A stretch of DNA of 19,963 nucleotides from Zancudomyces culisetae (taxonomy: Eukaryota > Kickxellomycota > Harpellomycetes > Harpellales > Legeriomycetaceae). Shown here piece after piece: positions 7,740-18,700 of the stretch. Both the position numbers and the translations under genes were made by a program. A model generated the notes under the pieces. The model was not told the origin of the DNA. It worked only from the letters and a program-made list of their open reading frames with translations, and searched no databases. The stretch lies in the NCBI GenBank assembly GCA_001969505.1, contig LSSK01000038.1, positions 1 to 19,963 of the forward strand, in the 5' to 3' direction. Every line of letters begins with the position of its first letter. Positions within the stretch are counted from its first letter, which is position 1.

Positions 7740-10700
7740 ATGTACACCCAAGGCAGTTGGAAAGTTATTGAGGAGGGTATAAAGTTATTGAAGAAGGAGG
7801 CGGACTACCAAAACCAAGTCAACATATCTCAACTTTGTGAGTTAACGCTGAAGAAATGGTACAAATTAAGCACTAGTAGCGAGTTACCAAATGGTACTGT
7901 CGAAGATATGGTCGAGGACCTTACGTATCTCACATGTAATTGCCTCAAAAAAAATGATTCACATAGCTTGAGCACTATCATCTTAATAATACTTATCAAA
8001 ATAATGGAGTCAGATAATGATATTTCAAAAAGTATTTTGGACACACGCTCTCAGCCGGGAAGAACAACAATTTGGTATGAAAAATGGAAGACCAAAGACC
8101 AGATAAGTGAGCAGGAGGAGATAAGTAGAATAAAAAATAAACGCGAGAAGGGAAAGGATGGATTTTTCTGGATGTTTGGAAGAGAAAGGCACGATCAAAA
8201 GGAAAAAAGGAGAGAGGCTGTTGCGGATACCAATATTGAGCAAATTTACAATGGTAATGGGTTTCCAGAGTTGGATATTGAGAACGGTTTCGGGTTATGG
8301 AATTGCGTCCAAGCCGAGGTGGCCTTGGAGAAAATATATGAACTGGTTGGTGAATCCTTCCAACCCATTACAAAGAAAAATGAAGAGGAAACAATAAATG
8401 ACTCTGAACAAAGTACTGGTCAGAAATGGATAGACATGATTATACATATGACCTGTAAATTGATATACGGACAGTACAGTAAGAGTCTTAACAATAGATA
8501 TGAAAAGCTTGAAACCCAAGCATTGGAGTTTATCAACATGGTTTTAGAAACAACATCAAACCAAACTGAGGTTCCGTTTTCCCAGGAAACATTTGCTTGT
8601 ATTTGCCAAACATTGGCAAATAATGCAGTGCGTTCGGAATACCAGTCATCAAGGGAGATTAGTAGACGTCTGTTAAAACATATATTTCAGCACTATTGCA
8701 CGGTTGCGTTTATACACCCGGATACGGATGCTGTTGAGGAGTCTAAATACAACCACAAGAGCAATGGTACGTCATACCAATCAAAAATTAGTCAGATGTT
8801 ATTTGTTCAATTAATCAGTTGGTGCTATTATTACTCTGACAAACTTTTTGGTAATACAAAGGAGCTTCGGCTGTGGGACAAGCAAACTATGTTGGCACAG
8901 ATTGTACATGGAAATTCAAAACTTTGTATGTCTGAGTTTGACAGTAAAGCTATAGAAATGTATACTACATCCTCAACAATTACAGTGTCAAGTAAGGGAG
9001 TAGAAAGCAAGCTCATCCTGCTTCTAGAGCTATTAACGTGCGCAATTAAAGTTCCAAAGAATGATTTTATACAAAGTGACATAGTCAGTAGATATCTTTT
9101 AAGATTTGTTCCAAACATATTGGTAACATTTGGTATGATTAGATCGCCATCAATTCTTGAAAGAGTCAACCACATATTTATCAATGTCATTTTAGTAGAG
9201 TGTACGCTTTTTTCAGTGACAGAGATTCGGAACATAATTCTGATGGTATATCTTCCACTGGCTTCGAAAAAAGTTGTGGAGCAATCGACATTTAAATATA
9301 TAAATTCTATGGATAGACAGCAAAACGAAGATGCCGGTCAAGAAGAAAGGTACTATCAAAACACAAAGACTTGTCAAACAATGGCACTAAAGGCTCTAAT
9401 CATGATTCTAGGAATAAAAAACTCGTTTCTGTTTCTACTTGATTATGATAAAAATTCCATACAAGTGGGTGATATGGATGGAATCTCTGTTTGTGTTTCT
9501 GCTTCGATTTCAATAGAAGATAAATACACAGTGAGAAAGACACAAAAATATTATTCAGATGATCATAATGACAATCGAATGAGTGGGTATAGCCAGAAAT
9601 CTTTGTCGAGGTTTGAAATGGAAAAATCCCGATGTTATAATCGGATAGTGGAAACGCTTTGCAGCAAAGTAAAAGAGGGAATAACACTGTTTTCACCTGA
9701 TTGTAGCGAAATATTGCTAAAAGATATTGAAGAAAATATTAGAGCTCAAGAAAATAACAGTACTGGTAATAGTATCCTGAAAGGCTACGAAAAACAAATC
9801 ACATCAACTGCGCTTGTAAAAAACATTTTGAATGCTACTAAAGCGATAAGCTCGGAAATACGAAAGGGAAAGTCGTTTTCTGGTGGTAAAAGCTATATAA
9901 ACTACATAAAGTATCAGCGAAAGGTGGCACTATTAGCGCTTGAAGGTCTTCTAACATGTTTTACTATCTTTGTTGACGATTTTGCAGATCTCGAGGCAAA
10001 ATTTTTGCAAGATACACAACAACAAGCCGAAAAAATAACACCGATATGTATGCACATACAACCGAAGATTGTAGCAACAGGCAGCAAATCTGAACCAAAG
10101 AATAACCTCAGAAGAAACGATAGTTTTGAAGTTAAAGAGTACGATAATGGAAAGGAGTTATTGAACAATGAGGGTATAATTTTACTTGATAGCTTTATTG
10201 AAGAGTTGTTTGAGTTGTTGCGCTCAAAAAGTTACCAGAGCTATGCAGATGTAGAGTCAACTTTGTTTGCTATCTCACTGAAATATGCCACAAAGCGGCA
10301 AACAAGTGGTGGTGAGACGGAGGAATGTTTAGCTACCGTGTATATGGGAATGCATCACTTCTATAATTTTGGCTACATTGCAACCGTGTTATACTTTTAT
10401 CGAGTTGATATACAACAGCTTGAAGATGTTGATGATGATGTGTTTTATCAGATTATGGAAAGCGGAAATATAAATTTAAATGAATTCCACGAGTATATTT
10501 TTGGGAGAGATGGGAATGTGGGGCACTCACATTCAAGGTTATCAGAAATTATTCATTCAAAAATAAGGAAAATAGTCGAAAAGGATACACAGGAAGGAAA
10601 TAAAAAGAAGTATCTGACTTTAGAGCACTTGGTAAGAAATAAAGGATCAGATATCTGCGAAACTCTCATTGGTATGTCAAATTTTCGGCAAAAAATACCA

Positions 10701-13700
10701 TATATGTTGTGTTTGGAGAATGTTTGGACGTCACTCATAGCTATGGCTTCACAAGCCTTTGAAGGTATAGATACATCCACCACGACTAAAAACGGGTTTG
10801 ATTTTGCAATGAAATTTACTCAGCTAACACAACAGCGGCAAATAAATGATATCCAGGAATTGCAAAGATCTGGGGGTGTTAGGAATACACTAGATAAAAA
10901 TACAAGAATTTTATTGATAAACATCCTGCTAATAATGAAAAAGTGTATATACTTGGGGTTTAGGCAGACTGGAAGTCAAGTAGATGGTCTTGGAAACAAC
11001 GGTAGTGGGTTTGAAGTTAATGCGTTTTTAACCACACTTGTACAAATGATAGGACTTACCAGAAAGGTCTCTGAAGAACAATGGAAAAACCAGCAGGCAA
11101 CAGAGGCGCTAATCGAGGTATTTTACGAAAACCTCGAATATTTGCAGGTTGAACACTTCTACCAGATTATGGAAACGTTTTCTCTTATAGTACACCGCGA
11201 AACAACCAAAATAGCAAATGACCTTAACCACACACAAGCTAAAAATAGACGGCTTCAACATCGCCAATTTAAAGCATTGAGCTATGAACATGTTAGTAAT
11301 AAAAATGCGCCTGCAGGAAGCTTAAATAATGTTAGTGATAGCGAGAGCGAGTATGAAATGAGCAAAAGCGACACAGGTATTTGTAGAAAAAAGTATGACC
11401 CTGCACTGTTTACGCAAACTCTTAGTGGAAACGAGAAGAAAAACAAAATAAGAGGCAAAGGAAAGGTGATTGGGTTAAAGCCAGATTCTAGGCTTGGATC
11501 CGGAAAAGCTAAAAACGAGGTTTTAAATGTACACGTCAATCGTAGCAAAAGCGGAAGCAAGTGGAAGGCAAGACAAAAAAGTTCACAATTACTATACAAG
11601 ATAAACTGTGCAATGAAAGAAATATTGGATACGAATAAGACGTCTTCAATCCTCAAATTTCTTATTGGGACGAGCCAAGTTACTGTGATGGAACTAAAAC
11701 ACCTGGACTGTATATCAGGATCAGGAGGGTGTGATTTAGATGAACAAAACCCTGGAATCATGAATAACCAAGAGACTCAGGACAGAAATAAGCCTGGATC
11801 TTCCGAAGCCCGGATGAATAGCTATCCAGTTGTGGTCACGCAATTTCTGCCTGATGTATTTTTTGATTATGTAGAACTTCAAAACGGCAACAGCACGAGT
11901 GATAGTAGTTTTAGCTCAAATAGCAATGAAAATATCAGCAGTACTACCAGCGGCAGCATAGCAGCAGACTCAAAAAGCTATAGTGCTGACGACATTGAAG
12001 TGTTTAATGAAAATTTGTGTGGTTTTGGACAAGCTACTCAAAATTCAACCGAATCAAGTAGAAGCGACCAGTGGCTAAACCTAAACATTTCTCAAAACAA
12101 AACAATGTGTACTTATATATTGCTGAGATTTGCAAACAATTTGGTAAAAGTATATAATGATGAGATCACATTTGGAAAAACAACGCAGATTTTACAGCCT
12201 AGCAATATAAACACAATTGCGGATACTGATTTAAATGTAAATTCAAATGCAAATGTAGATAAAAGTGGTGACATGGACCCGAGTATTGACCTAGATGTTT
12301 TATGTCCCGATTCGTTCTTTGAATCGATACAAAAATACAAAATACTAGCGCGTGCACTGGCAAGTCTGATTAAATGCAACGATGCAGCCACCTGCAATAT
12401 AGATCCCAATCTTATGCAGTCACTGAAGCTAAAAACAAGCAGCGGAAACTACAGTTCACATCAGTATTATATCAACCAGTTATGTAAGGAAATCAGACTA
12501 GCAAAGGGCGTGTGTATGTGTGGATGCAGTTCAATAAGACTTATTGCAACTGAAACGCTGGTCAGACTGTATATCTCGATTGTGAATAAGTACAAAAAAT
12601 CAATAAACGTGGATCTTGAAGTTGCTAGTGGTCACTTGCACGATGAACAGGCACGAATAAATATAGTGATGGCCAGCTTGCTGGATCCAGTAGTTCAAAT
12701 CGCACAAAATGCAAGTAATGTTCACGTACAGTATGCCTTGCTGAACTTTATATACGAAATGCTATCTGTAATAGCACGAGCGTCACAGCAAAAATCTGAG
12801 TGCACTGGTACTGGTGCTGATACTGGCGCTAGTGCTGACGAGTATGAATGCGAGAGCGATATGTATGATATTGATAGCGGTCAAAAAGTTGTCAAAGCAA
12901 TACTGGGAATGCTTAAGTCAATTCTCAGAAACATTAGTAGGGTGGGATCCATAATTTTGGCGTATAAGTATAAGAATAAAGACAGAGCAGAGATTTTTAA
13001 TATAAAAGAGGATGAACACGTGCATCCTGATACAGAAAATGTTATTCCTACAAAGAGCATAAAAGCAGAAGCAGAAGAACGAGTGATTCGGTTGATAAAC
13101 GACAAAATGGAATATAAAGTATTGGTAGTCGAGATTCTCACATCTGTAAAGTCAGGATTGCACAATAGCAGGTACAACAATAATAGAGGTAATAAACCAG
13201 ATGTTCAGTACACTGGTGGAGCCCGAAACGAAAGCCAAGACAACGTCAATGAAAAGAGCACAACAATTGTAGTTAATACAACTTTGGAAACTATGCTTTC
13301 TAGAAACATTAAAATGATGGTTGAAATTGTGACTTTGCTTATCACTACAGAGTACAACGACAAAATGCGTAGAAGCAAAAACCAACGAGCAATAAACGAG
13401 TTGTTGACAGAGCTTACTGGTGTTTTGGTATATGATTTTGGTAGCAATGAGTCATACGACGTACACGAGTTGTTCCAGCACTTTGATTATGCCGCTAAAG
13501 ACCATGGTTGCGATAGTGGTAACTCAGTCGAATTCCGGACAAACATTAAGTCGAGTTTTAACCAGTCTAGTACCAGCAGTGGGATAAGCTTCTTGAAGAT
13601 GAATGAACTACACATCTCAAAAGGGAAAAACTCTGGCACTACTCATGTCCGTAACAAGAACGATCGACATATAAATACTACCTCAGGTAATAGAAAGAGT

Positions 13701-15641
13701 GATGTAAATCTTAAAAGCGAAAGGAGTGAATGTGGCGAACCAAACACCGCACAAATCCTGAGGTTGTGGGGGGTGATAATCAATAATTTGAATCTGCGTA
13801 GCATTAGTACCAGAAATGATACTAATACTAATACTAATACTAATACTAATACTAATGGTGAAAACTGTGATAGTGGAGGTGGTGAGAACAACGGGGATAA
13901 GATGGATGTGTTAGATGTCCTGGAGCAGATTGTATCAATCTCGAAGGACACAGTACCGCCTCTTGATCTTTGTACCTTCACAAATAGCATATTTTCCTCG
14001 CATAAAACCATTAATCTTGAGGTTGCATTGCCAGTAAGTAACAATGGGTACCACAGAAAACGCCGAATACTCCAGGAAATTACAATTTGTATGTGGGTCA
14101 ACCGACTAGCCGAGCTAATGGCACAAAACACCAGTACACCAGAACTACTTGTGCATATTTGCAGAGTTGTGTATGGAATTTTGGATACCCAAGTAGTCAA
14201 GAAATTTGGTGATATAGAGATATACACCCTGATTACAGAGAAATGGAACTCATTGTACGTGCAGCAAATACACAACACCAACGCACAAGTCGAGTTGGTA
14301 GAAAACTTGTATACTCACATTCATAACAGTATCAAGCATATAAGTTATCTATCATCCGTGCGCGGTCTTGAACTTGGGCATGTGGATGATTGTGGATACT
14401 ACGAGAAAGTTGTTGTAATTGTTGGAAGCAGTTTGGATCTTTTGGCGCGCATTTTAACCTGCAGTCCAGTAAAAGAAAACATGAAACCGTTGGAAATGGA
14501 TGTGAAGCGGTCCGAGTCTGGCACTGGCAGTGATGAACTTATAGTTGTAGATGAAACCTTTAATGTGGCACAGAGGTTCATTACACAGTTGCTGGAAACG
14601 CTGGTGTTCGCCCACGGTAGCAATGCCAACAGTAAAAATGGCAAGAACAGTGTGAATTGTAATTATATGGTGTTGGTGATGACAAACTGTGAAGTTATGA
14701 TGGAAATACTCCAATTCACACGAAAGTTGTTTCTAACCCCCAATACAAATACTGAAGAACCGACAGCAAACAGTGATGGTGATAGTGGTGTTGGAATAGA
14801 AATGGAGATGAAAACGAAGATGGAGATGGAAATGAAGATGGAGATGAGGATGGGAAAGGTTAGGATGATGACCGTGTGGTCAAACCTCATTTTAAAAGAG
14901 ATTCTATCGTATTCCCAATCAACAAAACCCTTTGATCAGTTAGATAAGAATAGTGGCACAATCAACAACAGTGAGGTCAAGGCGAGCGTAGATGGGAGGT
15001 TGAGCGCGGAAATGGAGATCAAAAGGCTCGAAAATTCGGCAATGTCTGTATACCTGGAAATGCTCTTTGGTAGCATTAAGCTAATAACAAGTATCAATCT
15101 TGAGCAAAACAAAGACAACGATAAACAAGAATGTGGCAGCGAGGAGACCGCTATGGCACGTGTACTATTGGATGAATTGGTGCATGCGCTTAACGCAGTT
15201 ATTCTCGAATACATCCACATCCTCCAAGAACAACAACGAGAGCAGCAGTTGTATGAGATTGAAAGTAATAGCGAGGGAAGCGAGGGAAGCGGGGAAAGTG
15301 ATACAGGGCGCAAGTACTACCTGACACGTCTGCTCATCAGAGTACTAAAAAACCTTGTGCTTCTGATCCCAGCTGACTTGCATGACATTCATAGCATCAA
15401 GGGCCACAAGAACAACATGGTTTTACGGGCGCTAGTTCAACCCCAACAAGGAGTAGAGGCAAAAGGACTAAACATGCTGGTGATTGATCTGCTCGCAGTT
15501 GCTGAGCATGCCGAGATCAAGCGGTTGGGTATCGAGTTTGTAAAACGAGCAATGGACTTAGTAGGATTTGTATCCAAAATGGAGAGAGATCGGGAAAGAG
15601 GAGGAGGAGGAGGAGGAGGAGGAAGTCTAGGACCCGAGTGA
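7740..15641 (+). CDS. Giant uncharacterised protein, 2633 aa, probably alpha-solenoid with low-complexity inserts
   Basis: A single uninterrupted frame from ATG 7740 (A-rich leader, A at -3) to TGA 15639-15641. I do not recognise the family. Much of the sequence reads as amphipathic Leu/Ile/Val helices without transmembrane segments or signal peptide, for example around residues 1595-1615 and 1660-1682. That suggests HEAT/ARM-like repeats (inference). These helical blocks are separated by disordered linkers: a charged Lys/Arg/Glu segment at about 127-162, a basic segment at about 1234-1285, a Ser/Asn-rich segment at about 1382-1417, (Thr-Asn)6 at 2028-2039, a Met/Glu/Lys run at 2355-2371, and Gly8 at 2621-2628, five residues before the end. 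I saw no kinase, RasGAP, HECT or Sec7 signature and no obvious Rap/Ran-GAP, which argues against full-length Tom1, Ira, PI4-kinase, Sec7 or tuberin homologues. The uninterrupted 7.9-kb frame and long leader make it a real gene. Confidence 0.85.
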   Translation: MYTQGSWKVIEEGIKLLKKEADYQNQVNISQLCELTLKKWYKLSTSSELPNGTVEDMVEDLTYLTCNCLKKNDSHSLSTIILIILIKIMESDNDISKSILDTRSQPGRTTIWYEKWKTKDQISEQEEISRIKNKREKGKDGFFWMFGRERHDQKEKRREAVADTNIEQIYNGNGFPELDIENGFGLWNCVQAEVALEKIYELVGESFQPITKKNEEETINDSEQSTGQKWIDMIIHMTCKLIYGQYSKSLNNRYEKLETQALEFINMVLETTSNQTEVPFSQETFACICQTLANNAVRSEYQSSREISRRLLKHIFQHYCTVAFIHPDTDAVEESKYNHKSNGTSYQSKISQMLFVQLISWCYYYSDKLFGNTKELRLWDKQTMLAQIVHGNSKLCMSEFDSKAIEMYTTSSTITVSSKGVESKLILLLELLTCAIKVPKNDFIQSDIVSRYLLRFVPNILVTFGMIRSPSILERVNHIFINVILVECTLFSVTEIRNIILMVYLPLASKKVVEQSTFKYINSMDRQQNEDAGQEERYYQNTKTCQTMALKALIMILGIKNSFLFLLDYDKNSIQVGDMDGISVCVSASISIEDKYTVRKTQKYYSDDHNDNRMSGYSQKSLSRFEMEKSRCYNRIVETLCSKVKEGITLFSPDCSEILLKDIEENIRAQENNSTGNSILKGYEKQITSTALVKNILNATKAISSEIRKGKSFSGGKSYINYIKYQRKVALLALEGLLTCFTIFVDDFADLEAKFLQDTQQQAEKITPICMHIQPKIVATGSKSEPKNNLRRNDSFEVKEYDNGKELLNNEGIILLDSFIEELFELLRSKSYQSYADVESTLFAISLKYATKRQTSGGETEECLATVYMGMHHFYNFGYIATVLYFYRVDIQQLEDVDDDVFYQIMESGNINLNEFHEYIFGRDGNVGHSHSRLSEIIHSKIRKIVEKDTQEGNKKKYLTLEHLVRNKGSDICETLIGMSNFRQKIPYMLCLENVWTSLIAMASQAFEGIDTSTTTKNGFDFAMKFTQLTQQRQINDIQELQRSGGVRNTLDKNTRILLINILLIMKKCIYLGFRQTGSQVDGLGNNGSGFEVNAFLTTLVQMIGLTRKVSEEQWKNQQATEALIEVFYENLEYLQVEHFYQIMETFSLIVHRETTKIANDLNHTQAKNRRLQHRQFKALSYEHVSNKNAPAGSLNNVSDSESEYEMSKSDTGICRKKYDPALFTQTLSGNEKKNKIRGKGKVIGLKPDSRLGSGKAKNEVLNVHVNRSKSGSKWKARQKSSQLLYKINCAMKEILDTNKTSSILKFLIGTSQVTVMELKHLDCISGSGGCDLDEQNPGIMNNQETQDRNKPGSSEARMNSYPVVVTQFLPDVFFDYVELQNGNSTSDSSFSSNSNENISSTTSGSIAADSKSYSADDIEVFNENLCGFGQATQNSTESSRSDQWLNLNISQNKTMCTYILLRFANNLVKVYNDEITFGKTTQILQPSNINTIADTDLNVNSNANVDKSGDMDPSIDLDVLCPDSFFESIQKYKILARALASLIKCNDAATCNIDPNLMQSLKLKTSSGNYSSHQYYINQLCKEIRLAKGVCMCGCSSIRLIATETLVRLYISIVNKYKKSINVDLEVASGHLHDEQARINIVMASLLDPVVQIAQNASNVHVQYALLNFIYEMLSVIARASQQKSECTGTGADTGASADEYECESDMYDIDSGQKVVKAILGMLKSILRNISRVGSIILAYKYKNKDRAEIFNIKEDEHVHPDTENVIPTKSIKAEAEERVIRLINDKMEYKVLVVEILTSVKSGLHNSRYNNNRGNKPDVQYTGGARNESQDNVNEKSTTIVVNTTLETMLSRNIKMMVEIVTLLITTEYNDKMRRSKNQRAINELLTELTGVLVYDFGSNESYDVHELFQHFDYAAKDHGCDSGNSVEFRTNIKSSFNQSSTSSGISFLKMNELHISKGKNSGTTHVRNKNDRHINTTSGNRKSDVNLKSERSECGEPNTAQILRLWGVIINNLNLRSISTRNDTNTNTNTNTNTNGENCDSGGGENNGDKMDVLDVLEQIVSISKDTVPPLDLCTFTNSIFSSHKTINLEVALPVSNNGYHRKRRILQEITICMWVNRLAELMAQNTSTPELLVHICRVVYGILDTQVVKKFGDIEIYTLITEKWNSLYVQQIHNTNAQVELVENLYTHIHNSIKHISYLSSVRGLELGHVDDCGYYEKVVVIVGSSLDLLARILTCSPVKENMKPLEMDVKRSESGTGSDELIVVDETFNVAQRFITQLLETLVFAHGSNANSKNGKNSVNCNYMVLVMTNCEVMMEILQFTRKLFLTPNTNTEEPTANSDGDSGVGIEMEMKTKMEMEMKMEMRMGKVRMMTVWSNLILKEILSYSQSTKPFDQLDKNSGTINNSEVKASVDGRLSAEMEIKRLENSAMSVYLEMLFGSIKLITSINLEQNKDNDKQECGSEETAMARVLLDELVHALNAVILEYIHILQEQQREQQLYEIESNSEGSEGSGESDTGRKYYLTRLLIRVLKNLVLLIPADLHDIHSIKGHKNNMVLRALVQPQQGVEAKGLNMLVIDLLAVAEHAEIKRLGIEFVKRAMDLVGFVSKMERDRERGGGGGGGGSLGPE
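13821..13856 (+). repeat. (ACTAAT)6 coding microsatellite, (Thr-Asn)6
   Basis: Six perfect copies of the hexamer ACTAAT lie in frame and encode Thr-Asn six times at residues 2028-2039 of the giant protein, just before a Gly/Asn/Asp-rich linker. The hexamer period keeps the frame under expansion or contraction. The long Leu/Val-rich frame on the opposite strand is its shadow. Confidence 0.95.
14802..14852 (+). repeat. Degenerate (ATGRAR)n coding repeat, Met/Glu/Lys-rich
   Basis: Codons 2355-2371 of the giant protein alternate Met with Glu, Lys, Thr or Arg (MEMKTKMEMEMKMEMRM), eight Met in 17 residues. The DNA is a degenerate hexamer ATG-RAR. Read one base earlier, the same DNA gives an Asp/Gly/Glu-rich acidic run that soon meets TAG. 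The segment follows an acidic NSDGDSG stretch and precedes a helical block. Confidence 0.9.
15600..15623 (+). repeat. (GGA)8 repeat encoding Gly8 next to the stop codon
   Basis: Eight GGA codons give Gly8 at residues 2621-2628, followed by SLGPE and TGA. The tract is purine-only, and a one-base shift would read oligo-glutamate and end at TAG 15628-15630. Triplet changes here alter only the disordered tail. Confidence 0.95.
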
Positions 15642-15760
15642 TTTAGTTTTTAAACTGATTTCTTTCTGTTCACTTTAACTTTGTAAATATTAGTTTTGAT
15701 TAATAATTAAAACGATTTTGTTGAAAACCATAAAATAAAATAAAATAAAGCAGGAAAAAT
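15642..15760. terminator. Convergent 3' regions with triple AATAAA polyadenylation signal
   Basis: Only 119 bp separate the stop codons of two genes facing each other. On the plus strand, a (TAAAA) repeat at 15731-15749 contains AATAAA three times (15734, 15739, 15744), about 93 nt after the giant ORF's stop, and is its likely poly(A) signal. No AATAAA is seen for the synthetase on the minus strand; its AT-rich run over 15680-15715 may serve. With so little room, the two mRNAs probably overlap at their 3' ends. Confidence 0.55.
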
Positions 15761-18700
15761 TTAAGAGTCGGGAACAGTTGAAGATGCCTGTGGTGATTTA
15801 ACAACAAATGATGGAGCACCTGGTGCACAGTTTGGATATGCAGAGGGGTCAACTTCGGCAATAGATACATCACTGAATCCAAGCACGTTGTGCAGGTATT
15901 TGCAAGTGACCAGCTGTTGCAGTACATCGCATTCAGAAAATAGCAATGGGCGGTCAAAGGCAACAGTACCTATTGTTGCGGCATTCTTGAGAAGCTCGGA
16001 AGCAAATGGTAGAGCCTTTCTCTTGATGTCCTTTTGAGCTGGACCGGCGGCTTTGAGGAGTGAAGGCAAGAGAGCAGTGACGTGGGAACGAACCTTGGCT
16101 TCAGTTTCAGCATCAGGAGTGGCAGGATAGTTTTCGCGTATGGTCTGAACAATACGTTGTTGCCAGTCGAATGGGAACTCGTTAGTAGGATAGTAAAGGA
16201 CAGCAAGAGTTTTGAGTGGCGAGGAAGCATCATATTTGGATGGAACAACTTGGTTCTTGGCACTCTTCTTGTTGTTTTGTTTTGCCAAGTTGAATTCGGC
16301 ATCTCTGATAGACTTGACGAGCTGTTTTATGTAGTCACCAATTTCGATGGATCGATAGACGTGCTCAATGTCGAGAGGCTTACTGAATCTTTCCAAAAGT
16401 GCTTTAGTTTCGTTGGCAGATGTGAACAAGCTTTGTGCCTTACCCAGCACGGTCACCCATAGGTAATCCGCCCAGTGTGGTGCAACTGGAGCCATCAACA
16501 CACACAAGCGCTCAATAAAGGATGAAATAGCGCCAGCATGCATGTGGTGAGTCTCGGAAGTTGCACAATGACCGCATGCATCGCGGTACCAGTCACGGGC
16601 TGCCAACATCTCATAGAATGCAGATTTGAGGGCCTGGCGGTACGACATAGATTCAAACGCATCGGCTGCGGCTTTGCAGTGCAGATCCATATAGGCTACA
16701 AATATCTTATCAACCAAACTGAGTGGCGAATCGGCTGAGCGCAACTCGACATAATCTGGTTTAGCAATAGATGAAATTGTGTCGGAGCTGGCAGTTGGGT
16801 TTAGTCGCAGACCTAGCGCCCACTCAATGACTGAGAATAGTCGCAAAATAGCTGCGTTTGCAGTCGACTCCTCAAAGTTTGCGTCCTCTAAACCATCACC
16901 TGCATCAGCTAGAGCTACACGAGTTGCATCAGCGCCGTATTTCTCAACTGCCTCGTGAAGAGTCATAAAGTTTCCGGTAGATTTGGACATCTTGGCACCA
17001 TTTAGCAACAAGTGACCATTGCAGCGCACACCACGTGGCAACAAACCTTGATCACCAAAAATTGCTGTGTGGTTGTACAAAAAGAAGGTCAAGTGGTTTT
17101 GAATCAGATCCTTACCGGATGTTCTCAGATCCAACGGATACCAATACAAGAACGACCGACGCAAAAACTTGAGTTCGCGCTGCTTGGCGTGTGTTTCAGG
17201 TAGTGGAAGACCCAAAAACACATAGTCCCATGCTGCATCGTCCATATCCTCGGGTGTAATGCCTAGTGGTCCGACTGATGAATGGTCCAGACTTGTTGGA
17301 TGCAACAGATGTGAAATTGTGTAGTATGCCATATAGATTGTTGAATCTGACAACGACTCGATTAAGATCGAATCATCCCATGGTACTTTGCTTCCCAATC
17401 CAAACGATCTCGCACACGCCCACTGGTTGAGCCACTCCATCGTTGCATTGAATTGATGCCGTGTCTCGATGCTTCCTGTTTCCATTGTGTTCAGATGTGC
17501 TTGTGTTTCCTTGCGCCATTCATCTTCACCATAATCCATGTACCACTGGTCGCACAGTGCCACAATGCACTCGTCACCACTTCTACTCAACACAAATCCC
17601 TCTGGCTCAGCGTATGCAAAGGCTGTGCCTTCTGCAAGCATATCTGCTCGCACCAATGGTTTGGCCTCTTGCACCGCCATACCTTTATACTTGCCTATTA
17701 CCATTGTACCATTGTAAAAGCCCTCTTTGTATACCAGCTCTTTTGCTGCGCTAAGCTGTACAACGTCCTTGGCAGACTGAATCTTCATTTGCGTCACTAC
17801 CATCTCCGCTGCACGTGTACCATACGTTGGAGTATCTACTACCGCGATTGGATCTTGTACCCACTCAACCTCGATCCCATAAAATGCAGGCTTCTTCTTC
17901 AGCATCATTACTGAAACATAGTCATCAGGTGAGTCGCTTGGTACACTCATTACAATTCCTGTACCTTTGGTGCTTGATACATTGTCCATTGGTAGTACAT
18001 ACACCTTCTTGTGCTCGCTGAATGGTGCCTGCAACTGCGTACCAATCAGATCATGTCCAACCACTGTTGCAATCTGATTCACTGCGTCCTTGACTCGGCT
18101 GTGGCCCTGGAATGCCATATTCTTGGCTGCTCGTGCTGTTGACAAGTATATCTCTCCATTTGGTGCTTCAAATGCGCCATATTCAATCTTTTCGCCTACA
18201 AACACATTTGTTATTCCATATGCTGTCTCGGGTCTCAATGTTGCTGCAACCATAAACACCTTGCCTTCTTTCTCTCGTTCCTTCAACTTTTGCACAAACT
18301 CGCTGTCTTTGAGTCTGTCACTCCACTTCTCAACCTCAAACTTGATCGCTGTGTACTCCTGTGGGCCTACTCCCTCACCAGCCATCCGATCGTGGTCCAT
18401 ACATGGCTGTCCATCCTTAGCACTCCAGATTGTGTACCGCTTGCCAAACTTGATCTTGTTCTTCTGTCGAAGCCGTGTGAACTGCCATCGCGCAAACTGG
18501 TCGTAGTACTTATTTGCGTCCGTTGTAATAAACGAGCGCCGCCAGTCTACCCCACATCCAAACTGCTTGACATCCTGGATCGCTCTTGGAGGAAAGTATT
18601 CGAGCCAGTGTGCCGGATCGGAGAACTTCTTAATTTCACTATTTGGTATTCCCAAAGATTGCATAATCTCATGCTGGTATGTTCCCGCCAATCCGCGCTT

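Noticed and set aside
13643-14281. 212-codon minus-strand frame with a Leu/Val-rich stretch
   Set aside because: The hydrophobic run is the complement of the (ACTAAT)6 repeat. It sits inside the 2633-codon giant frame and shows no independent protein character.
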